DNA of 20,802 nt from CAZAQS01 sp964486825 (GTDB lineage Bacteria > Chloroflexota > Anaerolineae > Anaerolineales > UBA4823): positions 1 to 20,802 of the forward strand of contig CAZAQS010000062.1 of assembly GCA_964486825.1 (NCBI GenBank), written 5' to 3'. The notes below the pieces were generated by a model. It had not been told where the DNA came from, searched no databases, and worked only from the letters and a program-made list of their open reading frames with translations. A program made the translations under genes and the position numbers. Positions 6,791 to 15,378 of this stretch are shown here, one piece after another (position 1 is the first letter of the stretch; the number at the start of each line of letters is the position of its first letter).

Positions 6791-9355
6791 ATGAAAGTTC
6801 CGATATCGTGGCTGCAAGATTTCGTCGAGATCGACTTACCTATTGAAGAACTGGCCCACCGTCTGACAATGGCAGGTTTGGAAATTGATGAAATCCGCTA
6901 CGTGGGTCTACCGGCTTCCGGTGAAAAGGGGGACGATCGAAGCCTTAATAGCCAGCCCAAAACGAAAACATCCGGCCTGGAGTGGTCGCGTGACAAGCTG
7001 GTGGTAGCAGCCATCCTGGAAGTAATGCCTCACCCAAACGCAGACCGGTTGGTCTTGTGTCGTTTGAATGATGGGGAGCGAGAACAAATCGTCCTGACGG
7101 GCGCTCCCAACCTGTTCCCTTATAAAGGGAAGGGGAAGCTTGACGAACCTTTGAAGGTCGCTTATGCCAAGGAAGGCGCCATAATCTATGACGGTCATCA
7201 ACACGGACAGGTCCCGACCACTTTAAAGCGAGCGAAGATCCGTGGAGTGGAGTCCTACTCTATGGTCTGCTCTGAGAAGGAGCTGGGCATTTCGGATGAA
7301 CATGAGGGTGTGATCATCCTGGATGAGGATGCTCCAGTTGGGACTCCCCTGGTGGACTATATGGGAGACGCGGTCCTGGATATTAACTTGACCCCAAATA
7401 TCGCCCGTAATGCAAATGTCTTCGGGGTCGCCAGGGAAGTAGCTGCGGTAACTGGGAAACCGTTGCGTGTTCAGATCGACGACTGGGTGGAGGTACAGGC
7501 CTCTGGAAAATCAATTGAAGGCCAGGCCAGCATCGAGATCCAGGAACCGGAATTAAACCCACGTTTTGTATTGGGACTTGTCCGCGATCTCCAGGTCGGA
7601 CCCAGTCCCTATTGGGTTCAGCGTCGCCTGCGACTGGCTGGCATGCGTCCGATCAATAATATCGTGGATGCCACGAACTACGCCATGTGGGAGGTGGGCG
7701 AGCCATTACACGCCTTCGATTATGACGTACTGGTTCAAAGAGCGGGTGGAAACCCTCCAAAGATCATTACCCGTACCGCCCATGCCGGTGAAACTCTTAC
7801 GACACTGGATGGGGTAGAACGGCGCCTGGACGATTTCACCGTGTTGGTATGCGATACAACCGGTCCGCTCTCCATCGCCGGGGTGATGGGAGGCCTTGAA
7901 TCCGAGGTAACCGAGACAACCCGCAATGTGCTCTTGGAGGGCGCGGCCTGGAACTTTATCAATATCCGCAAGACCGTTTTCAGCCAACGCCTGCAATCCG
8001 AAGCTTCCTACCGCTTTTCACGCGGCGTTCACCCAGCCATGGCTGAGCGGGGCGTCCGGCGTGGCCTCGAGTTGATGCGTAGCCTGGCTGGCGGAATCGT
8101 CAAGCAAGGGTTAGTGGATAACTACCCGCTTCCGCCGGTAGACCCGATCATCGAGATTTCCCCTGTCGAAGTGGAACGCTGGTTGGGTATTCGCCTGGAG
8201 TTGGAAGAGATCGCTGAGCTTCTCCGGCGCCTGGAGTTCGATGTAAAGCTCCAGGGAGAGGTCGTGCGTGCTAAAACCCCTGACCATCGTCTGGATATCG
8301 GCCAGGGAATAATAGGGATAGCCGATATATTGGAGGAGATCGCCCGTATCTATGGGTACGAGCGAATCCCAGAGATACGAATGGCGGATATCTTGCCTCC
8401 CCAGTTCGGCAATCCCTCGCTCGAGCGCGAGGAACGCCTGCGCGACACCCTGGTTGGATTGGGGTTGCAGGAGGTGGTTACTTACCGTATGACCTCTCCG
8501 GAACGGGAAGCTCGCTTAGTCCAAAAAGATTTGCCTCGACCAGACCAATCTTATGTCCGGCTGGCTAACCCCTTGGCCAGCGACCGGAATGTACTCCGCC
8601 AAAGCCTGGTCAACAGCGTATTGGAGATCGTAGAACGAAACGCCCGCCTGCAAGAGCGGATCACTTTGTTCGAGATCGGGCCGGTCTTCGTCCAAGAAAA
8701 TGAAGGTGAGCTACCAACAGAAATAACAAAACTCACCATCGTCACGACGGGGCCGCGCGCTCTACTATCCTGGCAGGATCACCAATCTGAGTTAATGGAT
8801 TTCTTCGACCTAAAAGGCTTATTACAAACTGCCCTGGAAGGCCTTCAGATTCGGGAAATCGATTACCAACCTGTTCAGGAGGATTCCTTCCATCCTGGGA
8901 AATGCGCCCGTGTGACCATACGAGGGATCGAAGCAGGTGTGATTGGAGAGCTTCACCCCCTGGTTCAGGAACGATACGAGCTTTCCGACTTTCCTGTACT
9001 GGTGGCCGACCTGTACCTGGATGCAATCCTGTCGGCCATTCCGGAGCGCTATGATATTCGCGCGGTTCCCACTTTACCTCCCGTATTAGAAGACCTGGCA
9101 GTCGTTGTTGATGAAACCATCCCTGCTGCTCGTGTGGAGGAGGTCATCCGTTTAGCCGGTGGTCGCCTGGTGACCGGAATCAAGCTCTTTGATGTTTACC
9201 GGGGTGAACAGGTTGGCGCGGGCAAGAAAAGCCTGGCATACAACTTGACTTACCAGGACCCCGAGCGGACTCTGACGGACCAGGACGTCGCCAAGATCCG
9301 GGAGCGAATCATCCAAAAGCTTACTAAAGAGTTGGGTGCGAAATTAAGAAGTTAG
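6791..9355 (+). CDS. pheT: Phenylalanine-tRNA ligase beta subunit
   Basis: At 854 aa this is about 50 residues longer than the usual ~800. It carries the start MKVPISWLQDFV, a tRNA-binding (OB-fold) domain at about 68-190 (LVVAAILEVMPHPNADRL), the B3/B4 editing domain (RPINNIVDATNYAMWEVG, then HAFDYD), a B5 domain at about 450-525, the catalytic-like core, and the C-terminal FDX-ACB anticodon-binding domain at about 760-854 (PPVLEDLAVVVDE, then ERTLTDQDVAKIRERI). The editing domain removes mischarged Tyr-tRNA-Phe. A polar insert (about residues 43-66: GEKGDDRSLNSQPKTKTSGL) before the OB fold accounts for part of the extra length. The ATG at 6791 has AAGGAGA 8 nt upstream. It is the second gene of the T-box operon and ends before a terminator. 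Confidence 0.97.
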   Translation: MKVPISWLQDFVEIDLPIEELAHRLTMAGLEIDEIRYVGLPASGEKGDDRSLNSQPKTKTSGLEWSRDKLVVAAILEVMPHPNADRLVLCRLNDGEREQIVLTGAPNLFPYKGKGKLDEPLKVAYAKEGAIIYDGHQHGQVPTTLKRAKIRGVESYSMVCSEKELGISDEHEGVIILDEDAPVGTPLVDYMGDAVLDINLTPNIARNANVFGVAREVAAVTGKPLRVQIDDWVEVQASGKSIEGQASIEIQEPELNPRFVLGLVRDLQVGPSPYWVQRRLRLAGMRPINNIVDATNYAMWEVGEPLHAFDYDVLVQRAGGNPPKIITRTAHAGETLTTLDGVERRLDDFTVLVCDTTGPLSIAGVMGGLESEVTETTRNVLLEGAAWNFINIRKTVFSQRLQSEASYRFSRGVHPAMAERGVRRGLELMRSLAGGIVKQGLVDNYPLPPVDPIIEISPVEVERWLGIRLELEEIAELLRRLEFDVKLQGEVVRAKTPDHRLDIGQGIIGIADILEEIARIYGYERIPEIRMADILPPQFGNPSLEREERLRDTLVGLGLQEVVTYRMTSPEREARLVQKDLPRPDQSYVRLANPLASDRNVLRQSLVNSVLEIVERNARLQERITLFEIGPVFVQENEGELPTEITKLTIVTTGPRALLSWQDHQSELMDFFDLKGLLQTALEGLQIREIDYQPVQEDSFHPGKCARVTIRGIEAGVIGELHPLVQERYELSDFPVLVADLYLDAILSAIPERYDIRAVPTLPPVLEDLAVVVDETIPAARVEEVIRLAGGRLVTGIKLFDVYRGEQVGAGKKSLAYNLTYQDPERTLTDQDVAKIRERIIQKLTKELGAKLRS

Positions 9356-9395
9356 CCGGAAAAACATCATCCACACAAATACGGGAATCTGATAC

Positions 9396-9425
9396 ATGCG
9401 CCTCGCAGGGAGCGGGGCGCATTTT
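9396..9425 (+). terminator. Intrinsic terminator after pheT
   Basis: ATGCGCC (9396-9402) pairs with GGCGCAT (9416-9422) around a 13-nt loop, followed by TTTT. It overlaps the end of the convergent gene's coding region (stop at 9424-9426). The T-run is short, so termination may be partial. Confidence 0.65.
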
Positions 9426-11319
9426 ACTTCCTGTCCTTTACCTCATCGATGATCTCTGCTGCTATCTCATAACGATTGAAGGCTGGCATAAGATAGATGC
9501 CATTAGCCCAAAGCCTGATTTGCTCGATCAATTCTAAGGCAATCCGGATACCTTCCTGAGGGGCTCGGTCTCCTGAGCCTTCCAGGCGTGCATGGTACTC
9601 TTCGGAGATGTTTATCCCGGGCACCTCGTTGTGCAGAAAGGCTGCGTGGCGAGGTCCATACAGCGGCAGCACCCCTACCAGGATGGGGATTTCAAGCCGC
9701 CCGTGCTTGTCCTGGTAACATTTCAAAAACAGTTCGGCAGCGCCTGGCTGGAAGACCGGCTGGGTTAAGAGGAAATCAATCCCTGCCTGGACCTTCCGAT
9801 GGAGGTTCTTTACCTCGCGGTCCAAATCTGCCGGCAGCAAATTCAGAGCGCCGCCAACGAAAAAAGAGGTCGGTTGGCCGATATTGGCGCCGGCATGGTC
9901 GAAACCAGCGTTAAAGTTTTGCTTGATCAGCTTGATCAACCCAGAAGGAACCAGGTCATAATCATCCATAGCGTCCGGATAATCGCCGATCGAAGTGGGG
10001 TCGCCCATTACTACGAATACATTTCGGATGCTCAAAGCGTGCGCAGCTAATAAATCACCCTGAACCCGGAGCAGGTTGCGCCCTCGGGTAGGGAAATGCA
10101 GGGTTGTCTCGATACCGAGCTCGCGTTGCACCAACCCACAAATAGCCCAGGGACTCATCCGCATCCGGGCCATAGGGCTATCAGCGACATTGATTACATC
10201 TGCACCCGCTTCTGTGAGTAAGCTCGCGCCTGCTAGCAATTTATGTGTTGATGCGCCACGGGGAGGGTCCATCTCAACCGCGACGACAAATCTACCATTG
10301 CGAAGCTTCTCTGACAGGCGAGTCTCCTTCTCAACAGAAACTCTGCCATCTTCATAATCGAAAATTGTAATGCTCTCGCCAGTCAGGTCCTCGCAGCCTT
10401 CTGGAGCCTTGTCCAGCGCCTGGCGCATCGCAACAATATGATCTGGCGTGGTACCACAGCAGCCGCCAACCAGGTGGACGCCTGCCTTGCAGAATACCTG
10501 AACGTAATCGCCGAAATAATCAGGATTAGCAGGGTACATCACCCTGCCCCCTACCTGCTCCGGCCATCCAGCATTCGGCATAACCGAGAAGTAGGCCTCG
10601 GGAATGATAGACTGCATCTGCTTAAGGATACGATAGATCTGGGCCGGTCCCCCAGAACAATTGATCCCAATCACATCAGCTCCATACTCCCAAATCTTTT
10701 GCGCCACCTGGGCTGGTGCGTCTCCTAATAAAGTACGGTCATCCCGGGTGAATGTCATGCTTGCCACGATAGGGAGATCGCAAGCCTCCCGTGCTGCTGA
10801 TATGGCTGCTCCAATTTCATACAGATCACTGATGGTCTCAATGATCAGCAGGTCTACCCCTGCTTTGGATAAGGCCGAGATTTGTTCACGGAATGCCTGG
10901 CTCGCCTGTTCCGCCTGGACCCGTCCAAACGGCGCAAGCCGGACCCCTAGCGGGCCGATATCTCCTGCCACCAGCGCATCCATTTGGGTGGATGCAACAG
11001 CACGTCGTGCCAGCTCCACACCAGCCTGGTTCAATTCATATACCTTACCCTCTAATCCATGAGCGGCAAGTTTATAGCGGTTGGCGCCAAAGGTATTGGT
11101 CTGGATGATCTCCGAACCGGCTTCGATATAGGAGCGATGGATACTGGCGACCAGCCCTGGTTCTGTAAGGTTCAGCTCATCAAAACAACGATCAAAGGCT
11201 ATCCCCTTTGAATTCAAAACTGTACCCATCGCACCGTCGCCAAGAATTGGCTTTTGGGCGGTTCGCAGCAAATTCCGAAATTTATTTCCTCTACCAGGGG
11301 AATTAGTTTCTGCATTCAC
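9424..11319 (-). CDS. Bifunctional homocysteine S-methyltransferase / methylenetetrahydrofolate reductase
   Basis: This is a fusion of two methionine-pathway enzymes, like Bacillus YitJ. The N-terminal half (about residues 15-300) is a zinc-dependent homocysteine methyltransferase barrel: GDGAMGT (27-33), a first zinc Cys in IGINCSGGP and the Cys pair in GGCCGTTP. The C-terminal half (about 340-630) is a MetF-type barrel that reduces 5,10-methylene-THF: AVEMDPPRGAS carries the catalytic Glu, then NVADSPMARMRM and FFVGGALNL. There is no cobalamin domain, so this is not a full MetH. I took the GTG at 11319 as start (631 aa), since GGAGG lies 7 nt upstream; a GTG seven codons earlier has no such signal. 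It converges on pheT and has its own promoter. I give no symbol because naming varies. Confidence 0.92.
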   Translation of the reverse strand: MNAETNSPGRGNKFRNLLRTAQKPILGDGAMGTVLNSKGIAFDRCFDELNLTEPGLVASIHRSYIEAGSEIIQTNTFGANRYKLAAHGLEGKVYELNQAGVELARRAVASTQMDALVAGDIGPLGVRLAPFGRVQAEQASQAFREQISALSKAGVDLLIIETISDLYEIGAAISAAREACDLPIVASMTFTRDDRTLLGDAPAQVAQKIWEYGADVIGINCSGGPAQIYRILKQMQSIIPEAYFSVMPNAGWPEQVGGRVMYPANPDYFGDYVQVFCKAGVHLVGGCCGTTPDHIVAMRQALDKAPEGCEDLTGESITIFDYEDGRVSVEKETRLSEKLRNGRFVVAVEMDPPRGASTHKLLAGASLLTEAGADVINVADSPMARMRMSPWAICGLVQRELGIETTLHFPTRGRNLLRVQGDLLAAHALSIRNVFVVMGDPTSIGDYPDAMDDYDLVPSGLIKLIKQNFNAGFDHAGANIGQPTSFFVGGALNLLPADLDREVKNLHRKVQAGIDFLLTQPVFQPGAAELFLKCYQDKHGRLEIPILVGVLPLYGPRHAAFLHNEVPGINISEEYHARLEGSGDRAPQEGIRIALELIEQIRLWANGIYLMPAFNRYEIAAEIIDEVKDRK

Positions 11320-11431
11320 CTGAATTCCTCCATCCCACACATGTATCTGGATATGAGCGTGTTGTAGCGTTTATCTTTTGATCATTTGTTGATAATCAGA
11401 AAAATCCCCGGGTAATTGAGGTAAGTAGTTT

Positions 11432-11460
11432 AGTCTAACATATTGGATAATGAGTGTCAA
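11432..11460 (-). promoter_or_regulatory. Promoter of the homocysteine methyltransferase/MTHFR gene
   Basis: On the minus strand TTGACA (11455-11460) is followed after 17 nt by TAGACT (11432-11437). The -35 is perfect and the -10 matches four of six. An imperfect palindrome, GTGTCAAATTTACAC (11454-11468), overlaps the -35 box and could be an operator. Confidence 0.55.
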
Positions 11461-11642
11461 ATTTACACCTGATCTGCCACCGCATAATTTCGGAAACTCC
11501 ACAAAACCAATTTAGGGCTACCCTATTGCTAAATAAATCATTGCAGGCTACCTGCCCCGCAGTCGCTTCTTAAGTGCAATCGACCCAACAAAATAGATAG
11601 TAATTATTAATGTAAAATAACTTCCAAATCATATTTTTTTGG

Positions 11643-11648
11643 TATAAT
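11643..11648 (+). promoter_or_regulatory. -10 box for the SLOG gene
   Basis: TATAAT is perfect at this site. The -35 region is poor (CTTCCA at 11621-11626 with a 16-nt spacer), which would fit an activated or weak promoter. The transcript would begin near 11655, just before the hairpin at 11663. Confidence 0.4.
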
Positions 11649-11662
11649 CTGCCACAATTTGG

Positions 11663-11699
11663 GGCCAGACCCCTTGCCTTTTGGCAAGCAGGGCTGGCC
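11663..11699 (+). repeat. Strong hairpin in the SLOG gene leader (REP-like palindrome)
   Basis: GGCCAG (11663-11668) pairs with CTGGCC (11694-11699), CCC with GGG (11691-11693), and TTGCC (11674-11678) with GGCAA (11683-11687) around a TTTT loop, 14 bp in all with small bulges. No T-run follows, so it is not a standard terminator. The left arm itself contains GGGG-CCAGA-CCCC, a pattern seen in dispersed REP-type palindromes. It ends 75 nt before the start codon. Confidence 0.6.
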
Positions 11700-11774
11700 T
11701 TAAAAGTTACCTGTCCGGAGATCCTGCTATTCCTCTTGCCCAGGATGGATCGACGGCTTAGAAAGGAATACATC

Positions 11775-12344
11775 ATGGTCATTACAGGTATCGCAAACCA
11801 CCCAAACCAACTGCATGAAAGGACGGACCTCCCATCCTCAGAGCTGGTCTTTCTCGCCAGCCAGGGCCTCAGAGAATATAAGGCAACTCAATTGATTACC
11901 AGCCTGAGCCCGGGCTGGGAATTGGCTCTGGCAGCAGCAGCCAATGAGTTAGATATTCCCTATATAGTAGCTATCCCTTACCCTGGTAGAGATCAAGAAT
12001 GGAAAGGGGAATCACGCATACGCTATTATGATGCGCTGGCCCGGGCCTTTGAGGTCTATCAAGTAGCGGATAATTATGAAGAAAACGTTATGCTCGAATG
12101 TCACCATTGGATGGTCGACCGCGCCGATATGATCCTCGCTTTGTGGAGTTATGAGTTCTTTGGAGAGACCTTTAATGTCATCGATTATGGCATTAAGCAT
12201 GACATCACGGTCACCAATTTATGGCGAGATTGGGAGTCTCTCTACACGCTTAAACGCACCTCTAGGGTAAAAATGGGGCGTATCCAGCGAGGTGGAGCCC
12301 AGGTTTTCGAATCGAAGTCCAGTCAACGTATCAGAGACGAGTAA
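11775..12344 (+). CDS. YpsA/DUF1273-like SLOG-superfamily protein
   Basis: The start is the ATG at 11775 (189 aa), with AAAGGA 7 nt upstream; it gives the N-terminus MVITGIANHP. The fold signature is that of the YpsA branch of the SLOG (Rossmann-like, nucleotide-binding) superfamily: a first strand with Gly (ITGIANHP), a second phosphate-loop-like segment (TSLSPGWELALAAAANEL, residues 42-59), IPYIVAIPYPGRDQEW, then HHWMVDRADMILALW and FFGETFNVIDYGIKHD. The usual GYR/GHR and SGGALGvD motifs are altered here to GIANHP and SLSPGWEL. YpsA proteins are linked to cell-division control in Bacillus, and SLOG domains elsewhere sense or process nucleotide signals; no specific role can be claimed. The gene stands alone between a hairpin leader and a terminator. 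Confidence 0.7.
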   Translation: MVITGIANHPNQLHERTDLPSSELVFLASQGLREYKATQLITSLSPGWELALAAAANELDIPYIVAIPYPGRDQEWKGESRIRYYDALARAFEVYQVADNYEENVMLECHHWMVDRADMILALWSYEFFGETFNVIDYGIKHDITVTNLWRDWESLYTLKRTSRVKMGRIQRGGAQVFESKSSQRIRDE

Positions 12345-12379
12345 GGCTATCTACTTTTATATTCTGCGGAATAAGAAGT

Positions 12380-12414
12380 GAGAAGTGGTTGCAATCCGGA
12401 TCGCTTCTCTTTTT
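12380..12414 (+). terminator. Intrinsic terminator after the SLOG gene
   Basis: GAGAAGTG (12380-12387) pairs with CGCTTCTC (12402-12409) with one G-U pair, followed by five T. It separates the SLOG gene from the convergent diguanylate cyclase gene, whose stop is at 12421. Confidence 0.75.
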
Positions 12415-12420
12415 ATTTGG

Positions 12421-14055
12421 TCAACCGGCATTAACCTCTACCGGCAGGTGCGAACAAACGCAATCCTTCGTTTTCTTGGCCTCGTACAGAGCCATATCAG
12501 CGATGTTGATCAAGCTGTCCACTTCAACAGCATCCTCAGGATAGGATGCAACCCCGATGCTGATGGTAATATGCCCGATCTGGAGTTTCTCGCGGATGAG
12601 GAAACTTTTAGAGCTTATTGCCTCACGTAGTCTCTCGGAGAGGATCAAGGCAGAGTGCTGGTCTGTATGCGGGAGAATAACCGCGAACTCCTCCCCTCCA
12701 TAACGAAAAGCCGTGTCGCTCTTTCGGATATAACTTTTCATCATATCGCCCAGCTCGCGCAATAAGTCATCTCCAGCCAGGTGCCCGTATTGGTCGTTGT
12801 ACTTTTTGAAATTATCCAGGTCGCATATAACCAGAGACAGGGGATGACCATAGCGCCGGCTGCGGGCCAGCTCACGCTCCAATTCCTGGTACAAATAGCG
12901 CCGGTTGTACAGGCCTGTCAAGCCATCCGTATGAGCAGAATGCCTCATCTCCCGGTAAAGCCGGGCGTTATCCAGGGCTAAAGCCACATGGCCGGCAAAA
13001 GACTGCACCAATGCAGCATCCATTTCGTTGAAATACGCGGGTTGTGCGCTTCCCAAAGTAAGCAAGCCAATAGTACAGCTATGCGCAACCAGCGGCATAC
13101 AGATGCAACTGAGCATCGCATCCATTCCCTCTAAATGATCAAAACGAGGATCCCTGGCAACATCATGGATCAGGATGTGCCGGCGCCCTTCGATAATTTC
13201 TTGGAAAAGAGAATCTCCAGGGAGAGTAATTTCTTCCGGCAATATATGGGAGGAATTCAATTCACCTCGCACCGCTGCCACGCGGGCCTTATTTCCTTCA
13301 ATCAGCATGATCGAGGAGCTATCGCATGGAACGAGCTTCATCAAATACTTCAGTACCAGGCTTAGCAATTGTTCTTGTTCGAGGGTCGAGCTAAGTACTA
13401 CACCCATATGTTGCAGGATCTCCGCTTGTTGGCGTGCATTACGTTCTGTCAGCAAGAGCCGGTGGTATTGGGCACTGATCGTGCTGGCCATATACACCCC
13501 AATGAATAAAAGGGCCGCCCCTGGCAGCAAGATTTTCAGGACGTGGACCCATCCCAGCGAAACCTGTATTCCTATGAAGGACAGCAGGCTCGCCTGGGCA
13601 ATCAGCTCAGCGAGTGACCACCACAGCAATATCCCCAGAAGCCCTGTCGCGATACCGGCTTGAATGAAAGCATCCTTGCGAGACAGGATTAGGGCAGCAG
13701 CTAAGGTGACCACCAAAGTCAACGGTAGCAGGTACAGCTCTACCCATCCCAATAAGAAGACTGCCAGACCAAGGCAGGTGATATCTAGAGCAAATTGAAT
13801 ATTTTGATAAATGCGCAGTTCGCCATCAGGAGATATTCCTTTGAATTGTCGATATTTCTGGAGCCGCCAGAGTGCCAGAAGGTTATATCCGGAAACAAAA
13901 ACCGCAACAGCAGCCAAACCCAAAGGAAATTGCCCGTCGAAAAACGCAGAAACGAAAAGGACCGCCAGGAGAATCGCCAAACAGACCCAGCGCACCTTGA
14001 TGATCAGTCCAGCTTGAGTGAATTTACCTTTCATCCTGTCCGAGTCAGGTTCCAT
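12421..14055 (-). CDS. Membrane-bound GAF-GGDEF diguanylate cyclase
   Basis: The 544-aa protein begins with about six hydrophobic segments (residues ~15-195; no known MASE name recognised), a short coiled linker (LLLTERNARQQAEILQHM), a GAF domain (about 215-370; LLSLVLKYLMKLVPCDSSS) and a GGDEF domain (about 375-540). The active site reads YGGEEF near residue 450, and TDGLTGLYNRRYL and CDLDNFKKYND provide the metal ligands, so it should make c-di-GMP from two GTP. The inhibitory I-site RKSD lies five residues before GGEEF, so product inhibition is expected. There is no EAL domain. It starts 21 nt after the DUF1786 gene and is probably its operon partner. A second ATG at codon 8 is an alternative start. 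Confidence 0.92.
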   Translation of the reverse strand: MEPDSDRMKGKFTQAGLIIKVRWVCLAILLAVLFVSAFFDGQFPLGLAAVAVFVSGYNLLALWRLQKYRQFKGISPDGELRIYQNIQFALDITCLGLAVFLLGWVELYLLPLTLVVTLAAALILSRKDAFIQAGIATGLLGILLWWSLAELIAQASLLSFIGIQVSLGWVHVLKILLPGAALLFIGVYMASTISAQYHRLLLTERNARQQAEILQHMGVVLSSTLEQEQLLSLVLKYLMKLVPCDSSSIMLIEGNKARVAAVRGELNSSHILPEEITLPGDSLFQEIIEGRRHILIHDVARDPRFDHLEGMDAMLSCICMPLVAHSCTIGLLTLGSAQPAYFNEMDAALVQSFAGHVALALDNARLYREMRHSAHTDGLTGLYNRRYLYQELERELARSRRYGHPLSLVICDLDNFKKYNDQYGHLAGDDLLRELGDMMKSYIRKSDTAFRYGGEEFAVILPHTDQHSALILSERLREAISSKSFLIREKLQIGHITISIGVASYPEDAVEVDSLINIADMALYEAKKTKDCVCSHLPVEVNAG

Positions 14056-14076
14056 GCTACAAATCTCGTTTAAAGG

Positions 14077-15240
14077 TCAAAGAATTTCCCAGGGTGGAGT
14101 CCCGCTCCCGCCGCTTCCTTTCAAAGATGCCTGGATCGGCTCTGCCAGTCCAGGGATGAGATCTGCCACCGCCGCCAACATACCAAAGCATCCGGTGATC
14201 ATCATGTCCCCGAAAGGGACTGCAAAGTAAGGCCTTAATGTGGAAGCCAGCATCATGTTGCGGCGAGGTCCTGTTACAGCCACTCCAAATTGCCCTTGCT
14301 CAAGGTTTAATGGCGTAGGATCGTAGATCAGGGCTCCATGTCCATGATCTCCAAACACATCATCGTGGGATAAGGTGCTGTTTGCCAATGCGGCCAACAA
14401 ACCATCTAATTTATTCGAGTCCAATAAGCCGGTATGGTGTTCGAAGACGCCTTCGATGCCTTGAGGGCTTAGCCGGAAGGCCAGGGTATGGAAATTGCCG
14501 ACATTAGCGATCAATACCCGTGGGCGTTCGGCCACTTTTCGGTCGAAGGTGGCTCCGAGAACGGCCGCAGGAGCGGTATCCATAACAACCAGGGGCACAT
14601 CTCCCAGGACGGATTGCTGCTCCCGGCGAGCAGAAGCAGCTACCGCTTGCAAGCGGGTCATGATGGGAGGGATTTCCTCAGCCTGATATGCAAAAGCGCT
14701 CAACCGGTTCTCACTGCGTATTCTCTCATCCAGGTAATCAAACCGGAACTGGCGGTCTGAATAATCGGGTGGAGAATTGCCGTGGTCAAAAACAGCCACA
14801 GCAACCGCAGCCAAATCATCCAGCTCTACCCCAAATTGTTCAAAAGTGGCAGCAATAGCCTGGAAATCGTAATCGCGCAGCTCCAACCTGGTTATTGGCG
14901 CCGGTAGTCGTTTGCTTTCTTCATCCCCGATAATTCGGATGCCAGCAGACTGGACAACCTCCAGATCATCATTGAAAGAACGGGCAGCATCGGGAGTTGC
15001 ATACAAGGGCAGGCCTGCCTGCACGTGCGATTCGGCCGCCCAATGGCTGGGGCCTCCTCCCATGGTCACCCCGGTCAGTAGAACCGCCTCCTTCCGACGG
15101 GTTGCTTCTTTAATGTACCTGTGTACACGCATGGTTGGCGATGGAACGATTAACTTAAACCCATTCTCGATATCTAAACGGGAATCATATAGGAAGATAT
15201 CTTGCGTCCCTGTACCTACATCAACAGTTAAAATTTTCAT
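14077..15240 (-). CDS. DUF1786-family ASKHA-like protein
   Basis: The 387-aa frame starts at the ATG 15240 (MKILTVDVGTGTQDI); a GTG five codons upstream is an alternative, and neither has a clear Shine-Dalgarno sequence. I recognise the DUF1786 family, sometimes labelled as pyruvate-formate-lyase-activating-like although no radical-SAM CxxxCxxC motif is present. The N-terminal VDVGTGTQDIFLYD looks like a phosphate-1 loop of the actin/sugar-kinase/Hsp70 fold. Later blocks include LTGVTMGGGPSHWA, VAVAVFDHGN, MDTAPAAVLGA and IANVGNFHTLAFRL, which could be the phosphate-2 and adenosine loops. This suggests an ATP-binding enzyme, but substrate and role are unknown. It precedes the diguanylate cyclase gene by 21 nt and is divergent from the mutase gene. 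Confidence 0.78.
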   Translation of the reverse strand: MKILTVDVGTGTQDIFLYDSRLDIENGFKLIVPSPTMRVHRYIKEATRRKEAVLLTGVTMGGGPSHWAAESHVQAGLPLYATPDAARSFNDDLEVVQSAGIRIIGDEESKRLPAPITRLELRDYDFQAIAATFEQFGVELDDLAAVAVAVFDHGNSPPDYSDRQFRFDYLDERIRSENRLSAFAYQAEEIPPIMTRLQAVAASARREQQSVLGDVPLVVMDTAPAAVLGATFDRKVAERPRVLIANVGNFHTLAFRLSPQGIEGVFEHHTGLLDSNKLDGLLAALANSTLSHDDVFGDHGHGALIYDPTPLNLEQGQFGVAVTGPRRNMMLASTLRPYFAVPFGDMMITGCFGMLAAVADLIPGLAEPIQASLKGSGGSGTPPWEIL

Positions 15241-15378
15241 AGGGTTTCTACTCACTCAGTTATTCTGCGATAAATCAGGAGAAGTTGTTTATTAACAAGT
15301 CTACCACAAAAATAGTTACCGGCGCCGTTTGGTGGATTTGAATAAGGGTGCTTCATCTAATACATTAGACAAAATATA

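Larger units (their letters stand above)
11320..11774. other. Divergent intergenic region with two leaders
   Basis: These 455 bp hold the promoter and ~105-nt leader of the homocysteine methyltransferase/MTHFR gene (minus strand), then AT-rich DNA with no supported gene, then a -10 box and hairpin leader for the SLOG gene (plus strand). I found no S-box (SAM) or other known metabolite riboswitch in the minus-strand leader. Confidence 0.6.

Noticed and set aside
11320..11430. SAM (S-box) riboswitch in the leader of the methionine-pathway gene
   Set aside because: The leader lacks the conserved S-box core and a terminator; only weak AT-rich inverted repeats are seen.
11570..11782. 70-codon minus-strand frame between the methionine gene and the SLOG gene
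   Set aside because: It runs through the hairpin and the -10 box of the plus-strand gene and has biased, non-protein-like composition.
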